DNA of 64,000 bases from Paenirhodobacter enshiensis. Lineage in GTDB: Bacteria > Pseudomonadota > Alphaproteobacteria > Rhodobacterales > Rhodobacteraceae. Shown piece after piece: positions 36,189 through 43,759 of the stretch; within the stretch, counting starts at the first letter, position 1; each line of letters starts with the position of its first letter. Position numbers and translations under genes: made by a program. The notes under the pieces were generated by a model, which saw nothing but the letters and a program-made list of their open reading frames with translations, had not been told where the DNA came from and did no database searches. The stretch is taken from contig NZ_JFZB01000002.1 of the NCBI RefSeq assembly GCF_000740785.1, positions 1 to 64,000 of the forward strand. Reading direction: 5' to 3'.

Positions 36189-37706
36189 ATGACCACCGGC
36201 ATCCATCACCTCACCGCCATCACCCGCAACGTGCAGGCGAATGTCGATTTCTACGCGGGCTTTCTGGGCCTGCATCTGGTCAAGCGCACCGGCGGGTTCG
36301 AGGACGCGCTGCAACTCCATCTGTTCTACGGCGATGCGACGGGGGCGCCCGGCTCTCTCGTCACCTTCCTCGACTGGGAGGACGGCGCGCCCGGCCGTGT
36401 CGGCCACGGTCAGGTGCTGGAAATGTCCTTCGCCATCGCGACCGACAGCATCGGCGACTGGCTCGGCCGGGCGCTGAACGCGCATGTGCCCGTCGAGGGA
36501 CCGGAGCGTGCCTTCGGCGCCCCGGTGCTGCGGCTGCGCGATCCGGACGGGATCATCGTCAAACTGACCGGGGTTCCGGGCGCGACGGCCACGCCCACCC
36601 GCCTTTCCGGGGCGACGCTGCTCAGCGCCGATCCGGAGGCGACGGCGGCCTTCGCCATCCGCCTCGGGTATCGCCGAGGACCCGAGGCCGAAGGTGCGAT
36701 CCGGCTGATCTCGGACAGCGACACGCTCGACATCCGCAACGGCCGCGGCTTCGTCGAGGGGATCGCCGGCACCGGCACCTTCGATCACATCGCGCTGCGT
36801 GCCCCGGGCGACGCCGCGCTGCGGGCGCTGCGCGACGAACTGACCGGAACGCAGCCGGTGATGGTGCATGACCGGACGTATTTCCGTTCGCTCTACGCCC
36901 GCGATCCGGCGGGCGTGCTGTTCGAATACGCGACCGACGGCCCCGGCTTCGCGGTGGACGAGGCCCCCGAAAGCCTTGGCCAGACGCTCTTCGTGCCGGG
37001 CGACAGCTTCGTCCCGGCCGAGGAGATCCGGCTGATGCTGCCCCGCTTCGCCCTGCCGGGCGAACCGCGCCGGCCGCGCCGCGATCTGCCCTTCGTGCAT
37101 CGCTTCCTCGACCCCGAGGAGACGGATGACGGGCAGGTGCTGCTGACGCTGCACGGCTCTGGCGGGTCGGAGGCGGATCTGTTCCCGCTCGGCCGGCAGA
37201 TCGCGCCCGGGGCGACGCTTCTGGGCCTGCGCGGACGGGCGACCGAGGAAGGCAACCTGCGCTGGTATCGCCGCACGCTGACGGGCGGGCTGCCGACCGG
37301 CTTCGATCAGGACGACATCCGCTCCGAGGCCCGCGCCTTCGCGGCGTTTCTGGCGGATGCGCCGCGGGCCTATGGCCTCGATCCGGGCAAGATCACGCTG
37401 CTCGGCCATTCGAACGGGGCGAGCTTCGCCGCGGCGACACTGCTCCTCGATCCGCAGGCGGTGCGCCGGGCGATCCTGCTCCGTCCGATCGACGTGCTGG
37501 ACACCCCGCCCGAGGCGGATCTGAGCGGCACCGAAGTGTTGATCGTATCAGGCACGCAAGACGTCTGGCGCGACCGCACGGCGCGTCTGGCGGACCAGCT
37601 CGGCACGCGCGGCGCCTCGGTGACGCATCGCGCCATCGCGGCCGGTCACACCCCGGTGCCCGAGGATGCGCGGATCGCCCGCGACTGGCTGGCAACCCTC
37701 GGCTGA
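36189..37706 (+). CDS. Fused ring-cleaving dioxygenase (MhqO/PcpA-like) and alpha/beta-hydrolase (MhqD-like)
   Basis: The 505-residue protein joins two enzymes. Residues 1-305 are a two-repeat VOC dioxygenase of the extradiol hydroquinone type. Likely Fe(II) ligands are His in GIHHLTAI (about residue 7), His in GTFDHIAL (about 200) and Glu in LFEYATDGPGF (about 245). Residues about 320-505 are an alpha/beta-hydrolase with LTLHGSGGSE as oxyanion region, the nucleophile elbow GHSNGA (about residue 405), and Asp/His candidates near SGTQDVW and AAGHTPV. In Bacillus the equivalents MhqO and MhqD are separate genes induced by quinones. ATG 36189 has AGGAGA at a good distance; the frame extends over a tRNA upstream, which cannot be coding. 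Likely role is quinone or hydroquinone detoxification. Confidence 0.88.
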   Translation: MTTGIHHLTAITRNVQANVDFYAGFLGLHLVKRTGGFEDALQLHLFYGDATGAPGSLVTFLDWEDGAPGRVGHGQVLEMSFAIATDSIGDWLGRALNAHVPVEGPERAFGAPVLRLRDPDGIIVKLTGVPGATATPTRLSGATLLSADPEATAAFAIRLGYRRGPEAEGAIRLISDSDTLDIRNGRGFVEGIAGTGTFDHIALRAPGDAALRALRDELTGTQPVMVHDRTYFRSLYARDPAGVLFEYATDGPGFAVDEAPESLGQTLFVPGDSFVPAEEIRLMLPRFALPGEPRRPRRDLPFVHRFLDPEETDDGQVLLTLHGSGGSEADLFPLGRQIAPGATLLGLRGRATEEGNLRWYRRTLTGGLPTGFDQDDIRSEARAFAAFLADAPRAYGLDPGKITLLGHSNGASFAAATLLLDPQAVRRAILLRPIDVLDTPPEADLSGTEVLIVSGTQDVWRDRTARLADQLGTRGASVTHRAIAAGHTPVPEDARIARDWLATLG

Positions 37707-37710
37707 GGTG

Positions 37711-37751
37711 GCTCAGCTCAGCCCCGCTCAGCTCAGCCCCGCTCAGCTCAG
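37711..37751 (+). repeat. 15-bp tandem repeat (2.7 copies) at a convergent gene junction
   Basis: GCTCAGCTCAGCCCC occurs twice in full (37711-37725, 37726-37740) and then as a partial GCTCAGCTCAG (37741-37751). The last part includes the stop codon of the reverse-strand M48 gene, so copy-number changes could affect the 3' end. Confidence 0.9.
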
Positions 37752-38543
37752 ACCGGCGGGGGGCGTGCCCCTGGGCACGCCCTTTTCCTCCAGCGTCTCG
37801 ACCGTGCGCTTGACCAGCTTCAGCCGCAGCCGGTTCGGCGGATGGGTGGCGAGGAAGGCCTCGCCCGGATCGGGCAATCGGGCGAAGAACTCGGCGCCAC
37901 GGACCGGATCGAAGCCCGCATCCCAACTGATGATCGTGCCCAGATGATCGGCCTGAAGCTCGTAATCCTGCGAATAGCTGCGCTCGCCGACGTCGGCGCC
38001 GATGTCCTGCGCTTCGGCGATGCCATCGGCATCCGCCCCGGCAGCGGCGGCCAGAACCCCCATCACCAGCGCACCGGCCTGCGCATCGGCGGCCTTGGCC
38101 TGCAGATGGCCGAGGATGTGATGCGCGCCCTCGTGGCCCATGACGAAGGCCAGCTCGTCGGGGTTACGGGCCTCGGCGATCAGCGCAAGATTCAGAGCGA
38201 TCACCGGCCGGCCCTCGCGGTCGACCATCTGGAACGCATTGGGAGAGCTGCCGCGCCGGTCATAGGCAACGATGCGGTAATCGCAGTTGCGATGCCCCTG
38301 CGTGCGCGCCTGACATTCGGCGCGGATGCGCGGCTCCATCGCCTGGGCGACGGCGACGAAATTCTCCGCGGCCTGTCGCGGCGGCAGGCGGGGCGGCACC
38401 GTCTGAAGCTGCACCTCGGGTGCGGCGGGACGCTCGGGCAACGGCGCCGCAGCGCCACGAGGCCCTGGTGCGGAACAGGCCGTCAGCGCCGTCAGGGCCA
38501 CCGAAAAGGCCAACCTGCGGCATGCGGCCGAAACTCGGATCAT
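37743..38543 (-). CDS. M48-family metalloprotease, predicted lipoprotein
   Basis: The 266-residue product begins with a basic signal with lipobox LTAC (Cys23), giving an inner- or outer-membrane lipoprotein. It has the zinc protease motif HExxH as HEGAH (His137-Glu138 to His141), followed by the third ligand Glu195 in DYELQADHLG. A middle ALVMGVLAAAAGADA stretch is present between them. Family M48 (HtpX/BepA/LoiP group) degrades or refolds envelope proteins. The frame extends upstream to 38597, but MIRVSAACRR at 38543 starts a proper signal peptide. The C-terminal end overlaps a 15-bp repeat and contains a forward-strand terminator. Confidence 0.88.
   Translation of the reverse strand: MIRVSAACRRLAFSVALTALTACSAPGPRGAAAPLPERPAAPEVQLQTVPPRLPPRQAAENFVAVAQAMEPRIRAECQARTQGHRNCDYRIVAYDRRGSSPNAFQMVDREGRPVIALNLALIAEARNPDELAFVMGHEGAHHILGHLQAKAADAQAGALVMGVLAAAAGADADGIAEAQDIGADVGERSYSQDYELQADHLGTIISWDAGFDPVRGAEFFARLPDPGEAFLATHPPNRLRLKLVKRTVETLEEKGVPRGTPPAGLS
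37761..37786 (+). terminator. Rho-independent terminator inside the 3' end of the opposing M48 gene
   Basis: GGGCGTGCC / GGCACGCCC stem of 9 bp with a 4-base loop (37770-37773) is followed by TTTT. It is correctly oriented for the forward dioxygenase-esterase gene and is encoded within the convergent M48 coding region. Confidence 0.8.
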
Positions 38544-38721
38544 GGGCCGGGGGCCTTTCGGGAGATGCCGGGCCGGCGCGAAGGCCGCGCCCCGCAAGGG
38601 AACAACCCCGCGAACATAGCGACAGGGACGGCACAGTCAAATCACGGCAGGTATCCCCGGGCGGCATTCCTGAAACATCTCCGTGAGCGCCTCCGCCCCG
38701 CCGCCTTGCCAGAAAACCCCT

Positions 38722-38749
38722 TTGCAACCGAAGGTTAACCGGCTAGCAT
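38722..38749 (+). promoter_or_regulatory. Putative promoter with CTAG-type -10 directly before start codon
   Basis: TTGCAA (38722-38727), 16 bases, then TAGCAT (38744-38749). Transcription would start at about 38757, the second in-frame ATG of the downstream gene, giving a leaderless mRNA. Confidence 0.4.
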
Positions 38750-39014
38750 GAGTCTCATGTTCACCATCGAGCACGAATTCGACGCAACGGTCATCACCCT
38801 CGTGGACGAGGGCGAGGATCCGCGCGACTACCTTCAGGAAGACATCACCATCCAGACCTTCGACGATTGCGTCGTTCTGGAACAGGTCGACGATCAGACC
38901 GACGAGATCAACCGCATCGTGTTCTCGCACGCGCAGTTGCGCGAGCTGGCGGCGGCGCTGAACCTGCCCGAAGGCGTCTATCGGCTGCAGACGAAACCGC
39001 AGGACAAGGACTGA
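38748..39014 (+). CDS. Conserved hypothetical protein, 88 residues
   Basis: The small acidic protein (MSLMFTIEHEFDATVITLVDEGE, then DDCVVLEQVDDQTDEINRIVF and LNLPEGVYRLQTK) appears soluble and mostly beta-stranded with a helix. No transmembrane segment or metal motif is visible. Two in-frame ATGs (38748 and 38757) lack a Shine-Dalgarno site. A TAGCAT -10-like box overlaps the first, so ATG 38757 may be the true start on a leaderless message; the longer form is given here. It is flanked by M48 (reverse, divergent) and YggU (reverse, convergent). I recognise no function. Confidence 0.72.
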   Translation: MSLMFTIEHEFDATVITLVDEGEDPRDYLQEDITIQTFDDCVVLEQVDDQTDEINRIVFSHAQLRELAAALNLPEGVYRLQTKPQDKD

Positions 39015-39023
39015 ACCTGTCCC

Positions 39024-39272
39024 CTATTCGACGCGGAACACCTTGTCGCGCGAGGTCTGCCCGCGCAGCAGAACCAGCCGCGATTTCGCGATACCGAGCG
39101 CCTTCGCCAGCAGCTTCGTCACCTCGGCATTGGCCTTGCCGTCCTCGGGCACGACGGTGACATAGACGCGCAGCCCCTCTTCGCCCGCGACGATGGCATT
39201 GCGCGAGGCCTTTGGCGTCACCCGAAGCGCGATTTCGGTGCCGGAAACGGCGAGGTGGGACAGATCCGTCAT
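39024..39272 (-). CDS. DUF167/YggU family protein
   Basis: The 82-residue protein has the family features: ALRVTPKASRNAIVAG near the N-terminus and a DGKANAEVTKLLAKALGIAKSRLVLLRG-type core where the helix-strand motif is conserved, ending KVFRVE. Length equals the family norm. YggU proteins are widespread small alpha/beta proteins of unclear function, sometimes found near proC or ylmH in other genomes. Convergent with the preceding gene and divergent from the nitroreductase. Confidence 0.9.
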   Translation of the reverse strand: MTDLSHLAVSGTEIALRVTPKASRNAIVAGEEGLRVYVTVVPEDGKANAEVTKLLAKALGIAKSRLVLLRGQTSRDKVFRVE

Positions 39273-39380
39273 ATCCCGAGCCTACCCGGACGCGAATGGC
39301 GCGACAACCCGCCGTCCGGCGCTTGCAATCGCCCGGTCAGGTGCCGATATCTGGCCGCGAACGATGGAAAGGACACAGGC

Positions 39381-39986
39381 ATGGACATCGCCCCCGGAAC
39401 CGTGAACCCGGCACAGCGCAACGAGGAGGCGCTGCGCTTCCTGCTGACCCGCCGCTCGCGTCCGCCGAAGACGCTGCACGCCCCCGTCCCCGACCGCGCC
39501 GGGCTGAACGAGATCCTCACCGCCGGGCTGCGCGTGCCCGATCACGGCAAGATCGAGCCCTGGCGTCTGGTGGTGTTCGAACGCGCCGCCCTCGACCGTC
39601 TGGCCCGCGAGGCCGATGTTTACGCAACCGCGCAGGGCATCGACCCCGGCACCGCCGCCAAGGGCGCATCGCAATTCGCGCAAAGCCCGCTGTGCATCGC
39701 GGTGATCGCCTCGCCCAAACCTTCGGAAAAGGCACCTGAGATCGAGCAGATGCTTTCGGCCGGCTGCGTTTGCCTGAGCCTCGTGAACGCCGCGCTTGCC
39801 GCCGGCTGGGGCGCGGCCTGGCTGACCGGCTGGGTCGCGCATGACCGGGGCTTCGCCGCCAAGGCCTTCGGCCTCGCGCCGGATGAATGGGTCGCCGGGC
39901 TGATCCACATCGGCACCCAGTCGGCCGAGCCGCCCGAGCGCCCGCGCCCCGATGTCGCCGCCCTCACCACATGGGTCGCCGAATGA
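39381..39986 (+). CDS. Nitroreductase family protein (YdjA-like)
   Basis: The 201-residue protein is a FMN-dependent nitroreductase-like oxidoreductase: RRSRPPKTLHAPVPDRAGLNEIL at the N-terminus provides the Arg/Ser FMN phosphate contacts, with GLRVPDHGKIEPWRLVV after it. GCVCLSLVNAALAAGWGAAWLTGW and a GLIHIGTQSAEPPERPRP end match YdjA/RutE-type single-domain members. Substrate is not predictable. ATG 39381 has a GGAAAGGA site upstream; an upstream frame to 39255 overlaps the YggU gene. Its stop overlaps the start of the membrane protein gene (ATGA). Confidence 0.88.
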   Translation: MDIAPGTVNPAQRNEEALRFLLTRRSRPPKTLHAPVPDRAGLNEILTAGLRVPDHGKIEPWRLVVFERAALDRLAREADVYATAQGIDPGTAAKGASQFAQSPLCIAVIASPKPSEKAPEIEQMLSAGCVCLSLVNAALAAGWGAAWLTGWVAHDRGFAAKAFGLAPDEWVAGLIHIGTQSAEPPERPRPDVAALTTWVAE

Positions 39987-40672
39987 ACCTGACGCTTGCA
40001 CTGCGCGCCTGGCAGGATCTGCTGCTGCCCGGCGCGTTCCGGATCGTGCTGAAAGGCGTGGCCTTCGCCATCGTCGCACTGACCGTGATGGCCTTCACGC
40101 TGGCCTGGGCGATCGGGCTGGTGGTGCCGGCCGACGTCTCCCTGCCCTGGATCGGCGAGACCGACGCCCTCCATGCGCTGGCCGGCTGGGCCGCCTTCGG
40201 GCTGGTGGTCTTCGCCTCGGTGTTCCTGATGGTGCCGGTGGCCTCGATCTTCACCGGCTTTTTCCTCGAGGACGTGGCAGAGCTGGTCGAGGGCGCGCAT
40301 TACCCGACGCTGCCCAAGGTGGCGCCGCAACCACTGCTCGATTCGCTGGTGAAGACGCTGAAATTCTTCGGCGTGGTGATCGCGGCGAACCTGCTGGCGC
40401 TGCTGATCTACCCGTTCGTCATCCCCTTCGCGCCGCTGCTGTTTCTGGCGCTGAACGGCTATCTTCTGGGGCGCGAGTATTTCCAGATGGCGGCAGAGCG
40501 GCGTATGACCGAAGCGCAGGCCCGCGCGCTTTATCTGCGCAACCGGCCGGCGATCTGGACGATGGGCGTGCTGATGGCGCTGCCGCTCTCGGTGCCCTTC
40601 GTCAATCTGGTGGTGCCGGTGGTCGGCGCGGCGGCTTTCACCCACCTGTTCCACCGTCTCGCCCGGCACTGA
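39983..40672 (+). CDS. EI24/CysZ-like integral membrane protein
   Basis: The 229-residue protein has about five hydrophobic segments (around residues 22-48, 65-95, 125-155, 190-220) and the family pattern: FLALNGYLLGREYFQMAAERRMTEAQ followed by RNRPAIWTMG and a final VPFVNLVVPVVGAAAFTHLFH. This family includes CysZ, a sulfate channel; the alphaproteobacterial members are often of unproven function. The ATG overlaps the nitroreductase stop, so they are co-transcribed. It is convergent with the methylmalonyl-CoA epimerase gene. Confidence 0.85.
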   Translation: MNLTLALRAWQDLLLPGAFRIVLKGVAFAIVALTVMAFTLAWAIGLVVPADVSLPWIGETDALHALAGWAAFGLVVFASVFLMVPVASIFTGFFLEDVAELVEGAHYPTLPKVAPQPLLDSLVKTLKFFGVVIAANLLALLIYPFVIPFAPLLFLALNGYLLGREYFQMAAERRMTEAQARALYLRNRPAIWTMGVLMALPLSVPFVNLVVPVVGAAAFTHLFHRLARH

Positions 40673-40680
40673 GCCTCCCC

Positions 40681-40699
40681 CGCGCCGTCACCCGGCGCG
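40681..40699. terminator. Weak symmetrical hairpin between convergent genes
   Basis: CGCGCCG / CGGCGCG with a 5-base loop, without a T run, between the CysZ-like gene and the epimerase gene. Activity is uncertain. Confidence 0.4.
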
Positions 40700-40711
40700 A
40701 GGAAATCGCGA

Positions 40712-41116
40712 TCAGACCTGTTCCAGTTCGATCAGGCAGCCGTTGAAATCCTTCGGATGCAGGAACAGCACGGGTTTGCCATGCGCGCCGATCTTCGGCT
40801 CGCCGGTGCCCAGAACGCGCGCACCATCGGCCTTCAGCTTGTCGCGCGCGGCGATGATGTCCTCGACCTCGAAGCACATGTGATGAATGCCGCCCGAGGG
40901 GTTCTTTTCCAGAAACCCGGCGATCGGGCTGTTCTCGCCAAGCGGATACAGCAGCTCGATCTTGGTGTTCGGCAGTTCGATGAAAACCACAGTCACGCCG
41001 TGGTCGGGCTCGTCCTGCGGCGGGCACACCTTGGCGCCGAGCGTGTCGCGATATTTCGCCATGGCGGCCTCGAGATCCGGCACCGCGATGGCAACGTGGT
41101 TGAGACGTCCGATCAT
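40712..41116 (-). CDS. mce: Methylmalonyl-CoA epimerase
   Basis: The 134-residue VOC-family enzyme interconverts (S)- and (R)-methylmalonyl-CoA in propionyl-CoA metabolism. It shows GRLNHVAIAVPDLEAAMAKYRDTLGA at the N-terminus with the first metal-ligand His (about residue 6), the second His in GGIHHMCFEVEDI (about residue 79), and Glu in the CLIELEQV end. Length is standard. ATG 41116 has a perfect GGAGG ribosome site upstream; the longer frame to 41161 does not. It may serve propionate or branched-chain amino acid breakdown together with methylmalonyl-CoA mutase elsewhere. Confidence 0.95.
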   Translation of the reverse strand: MIGRLNHVAIAVPDLEAAMAKYRDTLGAKVCPPQDEPDHGVTVVFIELPNTKIELLYPLGENSPIAGFLEKNPSGGIHHMCFEVEDIIAARDKLKADGARVLGTGEPKIGAHGKPVLFLHPKDFNGCLIELEQV

Positions 41117-41270
41117 GATAACTCCTCCGTAGGACTTCGGGCATAGGAGGGGCGTGCGCACAAGGCAAGTCCGCCGTTGCGGCAGGACATCGGAGCAGCA
41201 TCGTTAAACCCTTGTTAGGGAGAATCGCGGTTAACTCGGAAGATCGCAATCCTCTGCCAGGGAGACTGCC

Positions 41271-42782
41271 ATGACCGACGATTTCGCCACCCCCGCATCG
41301 GCCCTGCGACCGACGGCAGACCTGCCGCTGCGGGGCCAGACCATTCTGGTGGTCGAGGACAGCCGCCTCGCCTCCGAGGCGCTGCGCCTGATGTGCTACC
41401 GCTCCGGCGCCCGGATCCGGCGCGCCGATTGCCTGCGCGCGGCGCAGCGCCACCTGCAGACCTATCGCCCCGCCGCGATCATCGTCGACATGGGCCTGCC
41501 CGACGGCAACGGGGCCGACCTGATCGCAATGATCCGCACTGCACCGGCAGGCGCGCTGCCGGTGATCGGGCTCTCGGGCGACCCCGACCTTGCCGGGGAG
41601 GCCCTGAACGCCGGCGCCGACCGGTTCCTGACGAAGCCCATCGCCAGCCTCGCGCTGTTCCAGCGCACCGTGCTCGAACTGCTGAAGCAAGACCGCCCCG
41701 CCGGCGAACCGAGTGTCGACGGCCCCCCGTTGCCCCCCGATCCGGCCGCGCTCGCCGATGACCTCAGCCACGCGGCGGCACTTCTGGACCGGGGGCGCCC
41801 CGGGATGGGCTATGCCGCGCGGTTTCTGGCCGGTGTGGCGCGCGATGCACATGACGAGGCGCTCCATGCCGCGGCACGGGCGCTGTCGCGCGATGTTTCG
41901 GCGGTGGCGGCGCTCAGCCGGGCGCGTGGCCTGCTCGAGGCGCGGCTTGCCACGATGGACATGCTGTCGAGCCCCCCGCCCCGCCGGTCCCCCGAAGGCT
42001 CAGTCGCCGGACCCGAGAACCGGATCCGCGCTGACCCGCACCAGCCGCGTCAGATCGGACAGACGTTCGGCCTGAAATCCGTCGGGGCCGAAATTCTCCG
42101 GGGCCAGCCAGGCATCATAAGCGGCGGCAAGGCCGGGCCATTCCTTGTCGGTCGCGGCGAACCAGGCGGTATCGCGGTTGCGGCCCTTGACGATGGTCGC
42201 CTGACGGAAGGTGCCCTCGTAGCTCAACCCCAGCCGCTGCGCCGCACGCCGCGACGGGATGTTGAGGGCATCGCATTTCCACTCGAAGCGGCGATAGCCC
42301 GCCTCGAAGGCCCAGCCGATCATCAGCGCCATCGCCTCGGTGGCGACGCGGCTGCGCTGCAACCGGGGCGAGATGTTGATATGCCCGAGTTCGATCGTGC
42401 CGATCGGCGGGGCGATGCGCAGATAGGACATCACCGCGCCCGGCAACCCCGTCGCCTGATCGATCACCGCATAGAACCAGGGATCGTCGCGCAGCGTCAT
42501 GTCGCGCACCCACCGCAGAAACCCGACCTCCGAGGGGAAGGGCCCGTAAGGCAGATAATCCCAAATCCCGTCGTCTTCGGCAAAGGCGCGATAGAGTTCG
42601 TGGGCGTGGCGCTCCTCCAGCCGTTCGAGGCGGGCATAGCGGCCGGTCAGCAGCGGCTCTCCCGGAGGGGGCGGCGGGGCCCAGTCGGGCATCGGCTCGC
42701 CGAAGCGCTTGTCGGACATGATCTCTCCTGTTGGCGACCCCGATGCGGCACGGCGGGGTGTGACGGTCCGACGCTAACGTGA
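41271..42782 (+). CDS. Response regulator receiver protein; frame lacks a stop before an opposing gene
   Basis: Residues 22-140 form a clear CheY-like receiver: acidic pair Glu29/Asp30, phosphoacceptor Asp73 (IIVDMGLPDGNG), Ser102 in GLSGD and Lys122 in RFLTKPI. Residues 160-240 are a helical, mainly Ala/Leu/Arg segment. After about residue 242 (SPPPRRSPEGS) the frame runs for more than 250 codons opposite the reverse-strand GNAT gene with a composition typical of an antisense frame. The genuine protein probably ends near 42000. Either the stop was lost, or a frameshift lies in the C-run at about 41974-41994. ATG 41271 follows an AGGGAGA site. Credible coding is 41271 to about 41995. Confidence 0.6.
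   Translation: MTDDFATPASALRPTADLPLRGQTILVVEDSRLASEALRLMCYRSGARIRRADCLRAAQRHLQTYRPAAIIVDMGLPDGNGADLIAMIRTAPAGALPVIGLSGDPDLAGEALNAGADRFLTKPIASLALFQRTVLELLKQDRPAGEPSVDGPPLPPDPAALADDLSHAAALLDRGRPGMGYAARFLAGVARDAHDEALHAAARALSRDVSAVAALSRARGLLEARLATMDMLSSPPPRRSPEGSVAGPENRIRADPHQPRQIGQTFGLKSVGAEILRGQPGIISGGKAGPFLVGRGEPGGIAVAALDDGRLTEGALVAQPQPLRRTPRRDVEGIAFPLEAAIARLEGPADHQRHRLGGDAAALQPGRDVDMPEFDRADRRGDAQIGHHRARQPRRLIDHRIEPGIVAQRHVAHPPQKPDLRGEGPVRQIIPNPVVFGKGAIEFVGVALLQPFEAGIAAGQQRLSRRGRRGPVGHRLAEALVGHDLSCWRPRCGTAGCDGPTLT
42000..42719 (-). CDS. GNAT-family N-acetyltransferase (RimJ/RimL-like)
   Basis: The 239-residue protein has the RimJ/RimL-type GNAT pattern: LTGRYARLERLEERHAHELYRAF at the N-terminus, WFYAVIDQATGLPGAVMSYLRI (core strands), TIELGHINISPRLQRSRVATEAMALMI as the acetyl-CoA loop with R-x-x-V-A-T, and the end segment RRFEWKCDALNIPSRRAAQRLGLSYEGTFRQ. 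This group acetylates protein N-termini, amino acids or small amines; substrate unknown. The stop is at 42000-42002. A forward response-regulator frame crosses it completely; the GNAT reading is well supported by motifs. Confidence 0.9.
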   Translation of the reverse strand: MSDKRFGEPMPDWAPPPPPGEPLLTGRYARLERLEERHAHELYRAFAEDDGIWDYLPYGPFPSEVGFLRWVRDMTLRDDPWFYAVIDQATGLPGAVMSYLRIAPPIGTIELGHINISPRLQRSRVATEAMALMIGWAFEAGYRRFEWKCDALNIPSRRAAQRLGLSYEGTFRQATIVKGRNRDTAWFAATDKEWPGLAAAYDAWLAPENFGPDGFQAERLSDLTRLVRVSADPVLGSGD

Positions 42783-42823
42783 CTGACGGACAGAGGCAAT
42801 CAGGACGAACCGCCATCGGGCGG

Positions 42824-42856
42824 CCCGTTCCGCCCTCCGGGGAGCGGCGGAACGGG
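42824..42856 (-). terminator. Hairpin downstream of the DavA-type gene
   Basis: A perfect 11-bp stem CCCGTTCCGCC / GGCGGAACGGG with an 11-base loop, located after the amidase stop and upstream of the GNAT gene. There is no T run. Confidence 0.45.
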
Positions 42857-42906
42857 AAACCGCGCAGGCCCCCCTCAGGCTTCGGGAACGGCCCCCGCCC
42901 GGCCGC

Positions 42907-43677
42907 CTACAGCGCCCGGTAATCCTGCCTCTGGGTGGACAATATCTCCTGCGGATAATCCGCGCACCCCGGAAGATCGACGATCAGCATGGCCTCGCGC
43001 GTGCCTGCACGCGCGAGCACCCGCCCATCCGCCCCCACGACGACAGAACCGCCGCCGAAGGCCAGACCGGCCTCGGTGCCGCAATAATTCGCATAGGCGA
43101 CCGTGATCGCGTTCTCGACGGCCCGCGCGGCGACCAGAGTATCCTGCACATGCTCGAACCCGACGGGATTGGCGGTCGGGACCAGGATCGTCTCCGCCCC
43201 GCGCGCCGCCAGCCCCGCGGCATGGCCGGCGAACTCGATGTCATAGCAGATCAGCAGCCCGACCTTGCGCCCGCCCAGCGCGAAGACCGGCGGCAGATCG
43301 TCGCCCGGCCGGAACACCGCCCGTTCCATCGGTCCGAACAACTGGATCTTACGGTAGCGGGCAAGCAGACCGCCATCCGCCCCGATCGCCAGCGCGGTGT
43401 TGTAAAGATCCGCTCCGGCGCGCTCGGCCATCCCCGTCACCAGAGCGCAGCCCGCGTCCCGCGCCATCGCCTGCAGCTGCCGCACCCAGGGCCCGTCGAG
43501 CGGCTGCGCCAGTTCCTCATGCAGATCGGGGCGGTTGTATCCCGGCCAGAACAGCTCCGGCAGCAGCACGACATCAGCTTCCACAGCCCTCGCCAGATCA
43601 AAAAGCATGGCGACATGACGAAAAGCGCCTTCGATGTCGCCGTCCGTCGGCCTAACCTGTGACAGGATCAGTTTCAC
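42907..43677 (-). CDS. davA: 5-aminopentanamidase-like nitrilase-superfamily amidase (DavA-type)
   Basis: The 256-residue carbon-nitrogen hydrolase has the catalytic triad Glu41 (LLPELFWPGYN), Lys110 (YRKIQLFGPMER) and Cys144 (LLICYDIEF). The segments YRKIQLFG-x-xERAVF-x-PGD, KVGLLICYDIEF, ILVPTAN and VAYANYCGTE closely match DavA of Pseudomonas putida, which hydrolyses 5-aminovaleramide to 5-aminovalerate in lysine catabolism. The divergent partner is a DavB-type monooxygenase that would make that amide, which strongly supports the assignment. Start is GTG at 43677 with GAGGG upstream. The 82-bp gap before davB is probably a shared control region. Confidence 0.85.
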   Translation of the reverse strand: MKLILSQVRPTDGDIEGAFRHVAMLFDLARAVEADVVLLPELFWPGYNRPDLHEELAQPLDGPWVRQLQAMARDAGCALVTGMAERAGADLYNTALAIGADGGLLARYRKIQLFGPMERAVFRPGDDLPPVFALGGRKVGLLICYDIEFAGHAAGLAARGAETILVPTANPVGFEHVQDTLVAARAVENAITVAYANYCGTEAGLAFGGGSVVVGADGRVLARAGTREAMLIVDLPGCADYPQEILSTQRQDYRAL

Positions 43678-43759
43678 GCCGCCCTCATCCGCCTGTTATG
43701 TGTGGGCTCAGCTTGACACCAACCCGCCCCGAACCGCAACCGCCTGCCCCCGGAGCCCC

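Noticed and set aside
37700-37760. Pentapeptide-repeat-like AELSG series in a reverse frame
   Set aside because: It is produced by the 15-bp DNA repeat in a frame that continues opposite the dioxygenase-esterase gene; no separate gene is supported.
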